NCBI GenBank assembly: GCA_030734395.1
Contig: JAUZTG010000034.1
Coordinates: 1,488,001-1,552,000 of the forward strand
DNA: 64,000 nucleotides
Direction of reading: 5' to 3'
Source: Sarocladium kiliense
Lineage: Eukaryota > Ascomycota > Sordariomycetes > Hypocreales > Sarocladiaceae
Part shown: piece after piece, positions 10,555-21,288 of the stretch
Layout of the letters: every line of letters begins with the position of its first letter
Position numbering within the stretch: position 1 is the first letter of the stretch
Notes under the pieces: model-generated
What the model saw: only the letters and a program-made list of their open reading frames with translations
The model's database searches: none
Told to the model about the DNA's origin: nothing
Translations under genes and position numbers: made by a program

Positions 10555-11049
10555 AATCGAAATCCATTCGAGCTGTGTGAGGCCTGCTGTCAGCGCACTT
10601 GGCAAAGGCCCTGCTACAAAATCATCTAGTTTCGCAATTAAACCCTCCAATCGTGACTTGATGTCTTCACCATTGATTTGAAGGGAAACCATTGCTTCAA
10701 CCTAAGGCTCTCAATTACGTGTTTGAAAGGCGGCCTTGCCGTGACGATCGCTCCGCTGGAACTCCGCTAAAGCCGGCCGTTGCTGAGTCACGTGCTGGCG
10801 TGCTCGGAGCTTCCAGGAGTGGACTGATCACCACTCGAGCTTCCAATTTTCCTGTCAACCATCACGACACAAGCAAGGTCACAGGGACGCACGACACTAC
10901 GATTCCGAAAGTCCCGAGCCTGAGAGCGTGTCTGACACGCTCGATAAGAAATTGTTGAGGACGTCGCTCACCCGAAGGCCCTGCGACTGCTCTCAACCAA
11001 TCCTCCATTCCGGGTCTACCGGACTCGCGCGACGGCTTCGACATTGACC
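10555..11049. promoter_or_regulatory. Spacer and promoter region before the m-AAA protease gene
   Basis: About 0.5 kb separates two genes on the same strand. It must hold the methyltransferase 3' end and the protease promoter. I recognise no specific elements. Confidence 0.45.
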
Positions 11050-13778
11050 ATGTCAAGATTTGTTCGACAGTCGAGCCAGCTCGCACGTTTGGCGAGGCTC
11101 TCACAGCATCATGCTCTACAGAGGACGGTGAGGCCCGCAGTGGCCCGCGCAGCTTCAAGCACAAGAGTCTGCGCGTCATCGCCATCGCTTCGGTTGCGAT
11201 GTTACTCAACGAATCCGCCGCAGAAGCCCGATCCCCAGGAGAAAAACGACAACAAAGACTCCGAGAAGAGGTTGGATGGAAAGGCACCGGAAGGAGAGGA
11301 CACCCAGAAGGCTTCCGAAGATGCAGAAAAGCCTAAGAATCCTGACATGCCTCTTCCTGAAGGATGGGTTCGTCTCACGAAAGAGGAGCTCGCACAGCTG
11401 GAGTCATTCAACAAACTCATGCCCGAAGGCAACCGACAAGTTCTCAAAGATGTCCTTGAAGGCCTCGTTCACACCGGTGCGCCAGCTGAGGTGCGGGATC
11501 TACTCGCGAAGATGCGGAAGGGACCTGGCAACCTCTCAATCATGGATAAGGGCAGACTCATGCGATGCGTCTTTCTAATTGCAGATCGCATGGCCGAGTG
11601 GGAAGCTTCCAAGGAGAACCCGAACTCGAAGAACAACATGTTCTCCCAGAACGAGTCACCAAATGACAAGCAGAGTAAACAGGACGGGAAGGAGTCTTCA
11701 AGCGAAGAAGATCCCAAGAAGTCCGGACAGGCTGGCTTAGGATCAGGGAAGCCTGGCGGTCCTGATTCTTGGATTCAACTTGCGCTGATCACCGTCATCG
11801 CCCTCCTTGGCATCGAGTATCTGACCAGCCCTTTCGCTATGCAGGAGATCACGTGGCAGGAGATGAGGAAGGCATTCTTGGACAAGGGTTTGGTACAAAA
11901 GCTCGTCGTTTTGGACGGCAAGAAGGTTAGGGTCGAGTTGCATCCTGAAGCGGCTCCGAACGATGGCCAGCCTGGCAACAAGCGGGTCTTTATGTTCACG
12001 ATCGGCAGCGTTGAATCATTCGAGAAGCATTTGGAGGAGGCTCAGAATGAGCTTGGAATTCCGCCGGCCGACAGGATACCCGTGAGCTTCGAAGAGAGTG
12101 GCGGCGGACTTGGCAATATCCTTCTTGCTTTCGGACCGACTTTACTGTTCATTGGTCTGATAATCTGGACCCAAAGGTCCATGGGCGGTCGTGGTGGCGG
12201 CGCGGGTGGCATGTTCAATTTCGGCAAGAGCAAAGCTAAGAAATTCAACGCTGAGAGCGCCGTCAAGGTCAAGTTCAACGACGTCGCAGGATTGGAGGAG
12301 GCCAAGACAGAGATCATGGAGTTCGTAAACTTCCTGAAGCAACCCGAGAAGTTCGAGAAGCTTGGTGCAAAGATTCCACGCGGCGCCATTCTTGCTGGGC
12401 CACCTGGTACAGGTAAGACGCTGCTCGCAAAGGCCACGGCTGGCGAGTCCGGCGTTCCTTTCTTCAGTGTCAGCGGATCGGAGTTCGTGGAGATGTTCGT
12501 GGGTGTGGGACCATCTCGCGTGCGAGACCTCTTCGCCGAGGGTCGCAAGAACGCCCCTTGCATTATCTTCATTGATGAGATCGACGCTATCGGCCGTGCC
12601 AGACAAGACTCCGGCCGCGGGTTTGGTGGCAACGACGAGCGTGAGGCGACACTGAACCAGATCTTGACCGAAATGGATGGCTTCAACACCCGTGAGCAAG
12701 TTGTTGTTCTTGCTGGCACCAATCGTGCCGACATACTCGACAAGGCCCTCATGCGTCCCGGTCGTTTTGACAGACACATCTATATCGACCGGCCGACAAT
12801 GAAAGGAAGGCAAGAGATCTTCCAGGTCTATCTGAAGAAGATCGTCACCAAGGAGGATGTAGAGCATTTAGTCGGACGGCTGGCAACCTTAACACCGGGT
12901 TTCTCGGGTGCGGACATCTCCAATGTCGTGAACGAAGCCGCCCTCATCGGTAAGTCGTCCGTTCCAGTACTGAGTAAAGCTCTGCTAACAAATCGCCAGC
13001 TGCCCGTGAGAACGCGGATGATGTCAAGATGACGCACTTTGAGCGAGCCATTGAGCGTGTTGTCGGTGGCCTCGAGCGCAAGTCACTGGTTCTGAAGCCG
13101 GAGGAGAAGAAGACGGTCGCATACCACGAAGCTGGCCACGCCATCTGCGGCTGGTACCTTGAGCACGCCGATCCCCTTCTGAAGGTCTCGATCATTCCTC
13201 GCGGCCAAGGCGCCCTAGGCTATGCCCAGTATCTTCCCCAGGATGCCTATCTCATGAACACTAATCAGCTGATGGATCGGATGGCCATGACGATGGGAGG
13301 ACGTGTTTCTGAAGAACTTCACTTCCCTACCGTCACCACTGGAGCTAGCGATGACTTCAAGAAGGTATCTCAAATGGCCCGCAACATGGTCACCCAGTGG
13401 GGCATGTCCGAGAAGGTCGGTCCCATCCACTTCGACAGTGATCCGAACCGGGTGCAGAAGCCTTTCGCTGAAGCCACTGCGCTACAAATCGACCAGGAAG
13501 TCTCCAAGATTGTGGACCAGGCCTACACTAAGTGCAGAAATCTTCTTACTGAGAAGAAGAAGGAGGTTGGGCTGATTGCAGAGGAGCTCCTGAAGAAGGA
13601 GATGCTCGTGAGAGACGATATGGTGCGCATCCTAGGAAAGCGACCATTTGGTGACAATCAAGACTTCGAGAAGTACTTCGGAGGTGGCAAGGAGGAGAGC
13701 GCGCCCCCACCGTTCCCGGAAGACACAGATAAGAACCCGCCCACGCCGTCGCCAGCATTCAAGGACATGTCAGGATAA
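11050..13778 (+). CDS. YTA12: Mitochondrial m-AAA protease subunit (Yta12/Afg3 type)
   Basis: This inner-membrane, matrix-facing ATP-dependent zinc metalloprotease (FtsH family) degrades misfolded membrane proteins and matures mitoribosomal protein L32. Exons 11050-12949 and 13000-13778 give 892 residues. The order is an Arg/Ser-rich presequence; a charged linker; TM1 near residue 240 (IQLALITVIALLGIEYL); an intermembrane-space domain; TM2 near 355 (LLAFGPTLLFIGLIIW); Walker A GPPGTGKT at 450-457; Walker B IIFIDE at 505-510; the SRH region with MRPGRFDR; and the zinc site HEAGH at 676-680. The start is the ATG at 11050. The final acidic, proline-rich tail is normal. Yta12 and Afg3 are paralogues; the size and the long N-terminal linker favour Yta12, but I am less sure of that than of the family. 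Confidence 0.93.
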
Positions 13779-14132
13779 TGGCTCGAATGATCTCGATGCG
13801 AGAGTGGCCTTCTTAAAGCAGTCTTGGGCGGTATTCACTGGCGTTTGGGTATCTTATATCCTCATTCTCTACTCTATCCGGCGACAGCACCTCGATGTTC
13901 CTGTGTATTTACCAATAACATTTCCCTCTGTCGATGGATGAAAGAAGAGAAAGGAATTGGGGTCAAGGAAGATAGCTTCCTGTGTAACAATGTACATGAA
14001 GGAATTAGACCTGTAGAACCAAGCTGGCAGAGGCTGCAATGGCCTTCAAACGCAACATCCCGCAATTGATAAACGTGTCTCATTGAATACATACAGTAAC
14101 TACGGAAAGCCGCTCTTCTCTGGCATTCTTCC
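13779..14132. other. Convergent 3' spacer, m-AAA protease / esterase
   Basis: This 354-bp interval between converging genes probably consists only of their 3' untranslated ends. AATAAC at 13914-13919 is the nearest thing to a polyadenylation signal on the plus strand. Confidence 0.5.
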
Positions 14133-15191
14133 TTACAGACACTGTGAGTACCAGTCGTTGGAGAAGCGGCAAGTAGTGCCAGACTCGCAACAGGTCGGAC
14201 CAGCCCAACCAGAACCACCGCACTGTCCGTACCTCGGTGAGCAAGTACCGGACGTCGGCTGGTTACCAGAAGATGTTGTCGTGGTAGTAGGCGGGCGGGT
14301 AGTCAGCGTGGTTGATGGCGGGTTGCTACCGCCATTGTCCCCCTTCAGACCAGGCTGAGTGAAGAACCTCCAGGTCTCGGCCGGCGCGCCCGAAGGGTCT
14401 CCAATGTGACCACCAGTGTGGGCAACCCATGTAACCGGGTATCCAGCGCGGCATGAGTACTCGGTCTTGCCAGGCTCCTGGGCATTGCGGCTTTGGCACC
14501 CATTGAGGCCGAGGAACTTGTCACGGAGCTGACGGCCTGAGGCGATGGGGAGAACGTTGTCGGCGGAGCCATGGAAAGCGAGGTAGGGAACAGGGGTGGT
14601 GCCGCCGTTGCAGCCGCTCAGCTGGGCACCGGCGATAATGGCAACGGCCTTGAAGGTATCTGCCGCTTGTATGTTAACCCCAACTTCTTCGACAATAAGT
14701 GGGCGGAATAGCATGGAGGACTAACCGGGAAGTGAGCAGGCAGCGCTGAAGCTCATCGCACCACCATAGCTGAAACCAGTGGCAAAGATGTTCTTCTCAT
14801 CGACGCAGAGTTGATCGGAGACTTGGGCCAGCATGGCTTGGGTGAACTGGATATCTTCACCACCGTTGTTGGCCCAACCGGCGTTGAGTCCATCAGGCGC
14901 GACGAAGATAGCTGTGTTTTGAGATTGGGACTGCAGACCATAGTAGCCTCCACTGACAACATTGCCCATGTTTCCGTTGAGCCAGTGGTATCCAACGACG
15001 AGCTTGTACTCCGTGTTGGAGTTGTACCCTCCAGGGAGCGTCAGAGTGTACTGCCGGTTGCGACCATTGACGCTGATAGACTTGATGCCGCCTGAGGGAG
15101 GATTCTTGCCGCATCCTGCTGTCCGGGCTTCGGTCAGTGGGAGGCTGACGGCTCCGAGGAGAGCGAGAACAGTGGTGAGCTTAGACCACAT
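14133..15191 (-). CDS. Secreted CE1-type esterase (feruloyl/acetylxylan esterase-like) with C-terminal CBM1
   Basis: This is an extracellular enzyme for plant cell-wall breakdown, predicted to remove feruloyl or acetyl groups from xylan. Exons 14726-15191 and 14133-14659 give 330 residues. A signal peptide (LTTVLALLGAVSLPLTEA) is followed by CGKNPPSGG and an alpha/beta hydrolase core. The nucleophile Ser141 sits in GFSYGG, a probable acid in HGSADNVLP, and the histidine in HTGGH. A Ser/Thr/Pro linker leads to a fungal cellulose-binding module (YGQCGGSGWAGPTCC, ending in YSQCL). The layout matches fungal feruloyl esterases of the FaeC/FaeD sort. Acetylxylan esterase activity cannot be excluded by eye. 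The start at 15191 is preferred over in-frame upstream codons because it begins the signal peptide and lies downstream of a TATA box. Confidence 0.88.
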
Positions 15192-15305
15192 GATGATTGC
15201 TGGGACTATAGGAGATGTCGTGTCGATCAGGCCCGTGGTGCTGGAATGGCTGCTGAGTCCATATCTGGTAACACCTGGCATGTAGATCAAGCGGATCACT
15301 TCCTG

Positions 15306-15312
15306 TTATATA
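15306..15312 (-). promoter_or_regulatory. TATA box of the esterase gene
   Basis: TATATAA reads on the minus strand, 115-121 nt upstream of the ATG at 15191. It would place transcription start near 15275-15280, after the upstream in-frame start codon near 15299. This supports the shorter, signal-peptide-first protein. Confidence 0.5.
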
Positions 15313-15443
15313 CGAAAATCCTTCCTCATCCTCATTCTCATTATCCTGCCTATTGTCCACGAAACCCACTCAGCATCCTCATCATTTCCCTCTCCATCGC
15401 ACAATTGTCTTGACCTTCTGGATAGGTTACGGTCGTTGTCGCG

Positions 15444-15907
15444 GCGGGGTCACTTACACAGCCGAGCCAAATCCACGCTTTGTCTACATGGAGCATGACG
15501 GTCCGAGACCGAGACACGGCCACGCTCCTTTTGTCTCTGGATATGCTTAACTTGGAAGTTGGGCCTGCCCGGACACGAGTGGTCGCCAAGTATGCTTAAG
15601 CCGGCATTTAATTTAATGCGACGTTTTGAGAGGGCGAACCGAATTTTCCGGGCTGTCAGGGCTACTCCAGGTATCAGCTGTCAAGTCATAGCAGGGCCAA
15701 AGAAACATGGGGTACATACAGATGCGCACGGAACAAGGAGAGTGCTGAGACGACAGGGTTATCGTATTTCCCCAGCATTTTTTCTTTGCTAATTGGCACA
15801 GGCTAAATCCAGTTTGCATCGGCACTGCGCTGTTCGTATGAGTTGTTGGGACTTGGAGCTAGAGTCTAGACTCAAGCATTGGGGAATGGAGGGGGGCAAT
15901 ACCCCGG
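15444..15907. promoter_or_regulatory. XlnR-like (GGCTAAA) and CreA-like (SYGGRG) sites upstream of the esterase
   Basis: GGCTAAA, the Aspergillus XlnR consensus, occurs at 15801-15807 on the plus strand, 610 bp upstream of the esterase ATG. CreA-type SYGGRG sites are GCGGGG at 15444-15449 (plus) and CCGGGG at 15902-15907 (minus). This is the arrangement expected for a xylan-induced, glucose-repressed wall-degrading gene. The motifs are short and only suggestive. Confidence 0.35.
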
Positions 15908-18900
15908 TTTCGTCTGTATAAATGGCATCCTATGATTCGAGGAACATCAGCCCAAGTCAATCTTCGGCAGTTCCCTGGTCTTCCGCGTTGTTAGGCGTTA
16001 GTCTCTCGGCTGCTTGAGCTTGACAGTTGTCCCAACCTGTCTAACGGAGAACGGAGAGCTCAACCACGGTTCGGCGAGTGGTTATGGAGGATCCAGTACC
16101 AGAACCAGTCACTGCAAGTCTGAAAGCTTGGTTTGGCGCTCCCGGATGCAACCTCTTCCTAGAAGCGCACCTGTAAGAACTTTGCTTCATATTCTTGCTA
16201 GGCTATATGTCAGAGTTGCGAGCAGCTTTGATAAGCGAGCCGGCTTGCGAACTTCACGCTTCAGCCGACGAAGCGAGGGACACTAGGGAAGATTCCGCAT
16301 CTGATGGCTCGGAAGCGACTCCGTTCTTGACCTCCATTCTTGGCTCGGCTGTTCTATTCCAGTGGACTATTCCTCCGAGATGGAGGCTTCTATGCATGTT
16401 CAACGGGTCCTTCCGGGGGATGAAAGCGGCTGGTTCGGCAGATCTAACCTCTTCAATCCTGCCATGGGGAATAGCCATGGCCATGCCCAGACTTGAGCCT
16501 CTATGATTTCAAAGAATTTGGTCATATAGCCTGAATCTTGGCTACTGGGATCTTTATACTACTTATGAGGGGTTGAGGGGATTGGCCATGAACGGCAGAT
16601 GAAGTCGGGTGCAGTTGCCCAGTGTTAAGTCATGTCGTTGTGACTGTATCAAGGACTGCATTCCTTTCTTCACAGTTTTAGAACTGTGCAAATACTTTCT
16701 TTCTCAATCTGACATGGGATGGCGCTGATCCCATACAGTCAGTGTCTACAGCTCAAGTCGATTCACGTCAGCAAACAACAAGCTCACATCCTAAATAAGG
16801 ACATTCGGCCTTTCCCTTGGTCAATTAATCTTTAGATCATCTCGGTCGGTGAATTCGGCTCAGTAAGAGTTTATCTGGGTAGTCTCCGCAGACACACTCC
16901 ATGGGACAGCTAAACGTGAGACTTTGGTGCATATGTAATTCGATCCCTGGCAACTTGAGCCGCGTGTTGATTCAGCGCCAATGCGGCCACCATTCTAAGC
17001 CTACGCTTGAGCAAATAAATTATGCAGAGATGAGAGTTCTCTCCTGTTGTGTCATAGAGCTTCAATGCTGGCGATGTTCCTGATGTATTGGCCGGTATAA
17101 ACGTGAATCTTAGAGTGATTTGAAGCCGTTAGAAGACTGCCATGAACAGTCCTCGACGGACAGGAGATGGTTGACGAATTATGTAATCCTTGTCTAGGAG
17201 GGCCACAACTCTTGATAATGTTGCAATTACATTCTCTCCTCGAAGACTCGTGCAAAATCACCAGAGCACGTACACTCAGGTCGCCGTGAGGAAGCAACTC
17301 AATGCTTCTGTTCCTTCTTAGAGACGGATGCTCGATACTGTGAAGATTCAGTTGCACCGAATATTCTGTAAATTAGTAGTTGCGAGACGTCTCCTTATTT
17401 CACATGCTATGAACTCCAGAATGGATAGGAAGAATGCTCTCAAAGGGGATTCGTCGGCTTGCCCAAGGCCGGTATGGTTGTAATCCATGATGCAATGGTA
17501 TAGGGTAGCTCGGGACGCCACCCGAACCTTGCCAGTCGCTCGGGACCTGCAGGAATCACGTGCGCAACAAAGCTGCAGATGGACGAAAGGGGCGTAGAAT
17601 TTCCTCGCGCATGGTTGGTCGAAACAAGTTCTTTATTAGCTGGAGTATGTTTAAGCGAAAGCGGCAACAGCCTACGCTGGGCAGGATGAGAGAATAAGCA
17701 AACGGCGTGCAAGGCAAGAGCGGTGATTGGTCAGAGAGGTTCCGAAAACGTCCACTTCGCACTGTTTGCCCGGGGGCAAGGCTACGCTATGACCGACGGG
17801 GATCCTCAGGGACCACTGACAAGTGTCTGCCAGCATGCGCACTGGTGCAATGATGGCACGATGACGAGCCGAGGGAAGATGTGCACAACTTGCTCGGCTC
17901 AGCCAAGCCATGGTGCTGACTGTCCAGTAGGGTCTGCTGCACACGCAGCAAGGTCCTACGCTATGCAACTCAGCTGCAAACTGTAGCTGTGACACCTGAG
18001 TGCGTTTATGCATGCAGTAGGCGGCAGAGGTGCCTGGAGCAAAAGCTCCCGCAAAGCCAGGCGGTGTGGTTGCATAACGACCGAAAAGTGAAGAAGTCAG
18101 TGATCCTCAAACTGGTCGCGGCGACCCTCCATCAGTTGTGGTATCTGCCAATCTCGTCTCGAAAACGAAGCCAGTGAATGGATTGATGGTGATGTGCACT
18201 GTGGCACCCCTCTTGATGTCATGCCGTGGACATGCCGTGGATAAGCACTGGGCGAGTCGTGGCAGCCTTCCGGGGTATCCGGTACCTGACTCGTCGCCTT
18301 CCGCAGGGCTCGTCAGGCTGTAGTTGGAACCTCCCTCGAGGAACCTCCCAGCTGTCAAATCGGAAGGGTGGAGACGTTTGAGGGATCCGTCAACTCGCCG
18401 AATCGACACTGTGAAAGATGCGCCAAGTCCCCCCTGTGCCTCATTAGCAGCATTTCGGCAAGAGCCCTGTGAGCTGCCCTTTCCATTCTGGAGGGGAGGG
18501 TCCAGGGAACCTTTTCCACCGCTCACCACCACTGGTGTCCCCCATCACGCGAAACCTCAACTTTCCTCTCTCTTTCTCTGTTCTGCCTGGCCAACTTCGT
18601 CCTGGATTTCTGAATCTCGTCGTGCTATTGATCATTCAGGTTCCGCTTGTTTCTCCGCTTCGCTATATCCCTGACTTCCTTGACTTCGGAACCTGTCACC
18701 GCATTGCGAGGACCGTCCATGTGCTTTTTGATATAAAGGCGCTTTCTGGAAACCTCACCCCGGCCCTCATGATGCTACAACCGGCACCATCGTGACACCG
18801 TCATCAACCGTTGCATTGCATTTGCTTCTCTGAATTCTGGCATTAGCATTGGCATTGCTCTTTACACATCTTTTGAGCACTTATCACTGATCCACCCCAG

Positions 18901-18975
18901 CCCGTACACGTTTGGCCGGCTGAATTCCACCGCATCTACCTCTTACAATCAAAACAAACACCAACAACGACGGAT

Positions 18976-21088
18976 ATGACCGTATCGCAAACCACCGAGG
19001 CCGACGAGGCAGTCATGTCCCCTCCTGCAAATCTTTCGAGACATGCAAGTCGAACCTCAGCCTCCCGAGCTTCTACAAAGGAACCCTGGTGGAAAATTCA
19101 CCTCTTTCGTGGAATGATCAACGATCTCCGACAAAGACTCCCGTATTATACCAGCGATTGGGTTGATGCCTGGGACTACCGTGTAGTTCCAGCGACTGTT
19201 TACATGTACTTTGCCAAGTCAGTGAATGATACCCACACAGCCAAGACTTCGTGTAGCTAACTGTGTCACAGCATCTTACCGGCACTCGCTTTCTCTCTTG
19301 ATATGTTCCAGAATACAGACTCCAACTACGGCGTCAACGAGGTTCTTCTTGCCTCTGTACTAGGCTCTGTTGTTTTCTCTCTTTTCGCGGCACAACCCTT
19401 GGTCATTGTTGGCGTTACTGGTCTGTAGCCTCGAAATGCTCCTTTTCCAAACCTGCGACTAACTACTCTGTTCCAGGTCCTATCACAGTCTTTAATTAGT
19501 AAGTTTATATTAAAGTTCTTATCAGAACAACTGACTAACAACTTTTAGTACAGTGTACAATATTATGCAAGGCACTGGGGTTAATTATATTGCCTTTATG
19601 GGCTGGATCGGCCTGTAAGATATATGAACTCCTCTGAACACGCCAAATGATAACTGACAACGAAACAGTTGGTCACTTCTGCTCCATTGGATATTGGCCG
19701 TCACGAACTCGTGTAACTGGCTCCGATGGGTGACTCGTTTCCCATGCGACATTTTCGGCTTTTACGTTGCTTTCATATACCTCCAAAAAGGGATACAGGT
19801 TCTTGAACGGTTGGGGGCCGGTTCTGACTTCTACCTCTCCATCGTTGCAGCCCTTTTGGTCTTCATGGTGGCGTACGTATGCGGCGAGTTTGGACAAAGT
19901 AGCCTTTTCCGCCATCCACTCCGGGTCTTTCTCAAAGATTATGGCACTCCATTAACCCTGATCTTCTTCACCGGCTTCGTGCATATTGGAAGAATGAACA
20001 GGGTTGATGTAGAGGTTTTGCCAACGAGTGTGGCATTCATGCCGACCCAGAATCGGAGTTGGCTCGTCCCTCTTGAGGATATCAATGTAGGCGAAGTGTT
20101 CATGGCCTTGCCCTTTGCCATTCTTCTCACAATCTTGTTCTGGTTTGATCACAATGGTAAGCAGCACTGAACCCTGATAGCTTTAATTCTTGACTGATGC
20201 CGAATAGTTTCCTCTCTCATTGCCCAAGGAAGCGAATACCCTCTGCGTAAACCCGCCGGTTTTCACTGGGATATCTTCCTCCTTGGACTGACCACTGGCG
20301 TCGCTGGTATTCTGGGGTTACCATTTCCGAACGGTCTCATTCCTCAAGCACCGTTTCATACGGAATCTCTTTGCGTAACCAAGGCCGTCCACGAAGTCGA
20401 CGAGAAAGGAGAGGGCACAGGCAAATACTCCTACGAGCGCGTCCATGTGGTTGAGCAACGTGTGTCCAATCTGGCTCAGGGCCTTCTGACACTCGGCACG
20501 ATGACTGGTCCACTCCTTGTCGTGCTGCACCTCATTCCACACGGTGTGCTCGCTGGGCTTTTTTTCATAATGGGATTCCAAGCACTTCAGGGCAACGGTA
20601 TCACCGTCAAGCTGCTCTTCCTCGCCCGCGACAAGGCTCTCACGCCGGCCTCTCATCCCCTCCGTGCGGTGAAGCGCCGCTCGGCCATCTGGCTCTTCGT
20701 CGGTATCGAGCTCCTCGGCTTCGGAGCTACCTTCGCCATTACCCAGACTATCGCTGCCATTGGGTTCCCGATTTTCATCTTCGTGTTGCTACCTATTCGT
20801 GCGATGCTACTTCCTCGAATTTTCCGACCAGAAGAACTTGCAGCTCTTGATGCGCCAACAGCATCGCCCTTTACAATGAAGGGTATTGGTGGTGCGTGGG
20901 GAGGTGGGAGCGAGATGGATGAAGGGGCTGGAAGCAGTGATGATACGGCTGTGCTAAGTGTCTCTCCTAGTCAGAGAGCAGCCAGGGATGAGCGGCAGAG
21001 GAGCGAGGAGGATGTGGGCGGTAGCGGCATCGTTGGATCAGCAGCGAAGAGAAGGAACCACGGGAGGGGTGCTGATGATTTTGCTTGA
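18976..21088 (+). CDS. BOR1: SLC4/HCO3-transporter family anion exchanger, BOR1-like
   Basis: This is a multi-pass plasma-membrane anion transporter of the SLC4 family; the yeast relative Bor1 exports borate. Exons are 18976-19217, 19272-19420, 19477-19498 (22 nt), 19549-19614, 19669-20156 and 20208-21088, all with GT-AG introns and consistent phase, giving 615 residues. Family marks include IHLFRGMINDLRQRLPYYTS, YMYFANILPALAFSLDMFQ, PLVIVGVTGPITVFNYTVY, FTGFVHIGR, a WLVPLEDINVGE-type segment and FWFDHNVSSLIAQGSEYPL followed by KPAGFHWDIFLLG. GLPFPNGLIPQAPFHTESL is also typical. The hydrophilic C-terminal tail (from about residue 540) is Ser/Gly/Asp-rich. Borate is the best guess for substrate from family, not shown by sequence. 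The gene converges with TOF1, 200 bp apart. Confidence 0.92.
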
Positions 21089-21288
21089 TGATTACGATTG
21101 CGAACGCAAGCGATAGATTGCTCAAATGCTGGTTATGTAGATGACTAGAACACAGTGGGAGAGTAATGTTTGAGAGCAATTCATCCTGAAATGCAAAGTA
21201 CGAGAACATGAAAATCCCTTATTCATAATTGAAGTCATTAGACGTGCGTAGCCCCGAGTATATGCTTGCTGATTCCCCGAACACCAGC

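Larger units (their letters stand above)
15192..18975. other. 3.8-kb gene-free interval between divergent esterase and BOR1-like genes
   Basis: No exon chain with recognisable protein content is visible on either strand. The largest open frame (18107-18532, minus, 141 residues) is low-complexity and matches nothing I know. The stretch 18440-18975 is pyrimidine-rich on the plus strand and is probably promoter and leader of the transporter gene. Apart from the esterase promoter motifs I see no repeats or mobile-element remains. Confidence 0.55.

Noticed and set aside
12042..12867. Minus-strand frames of about 240 codons
   Set aside because: They are antisense to the conserved AAA core of the m-AAA protease and resemble no known protein.
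18107..18532. 141-codon minus-strand frame
   Set aside because: Low-complexity Gly/Ser/Arg content, no domain, no supporting splice or promoter signals.
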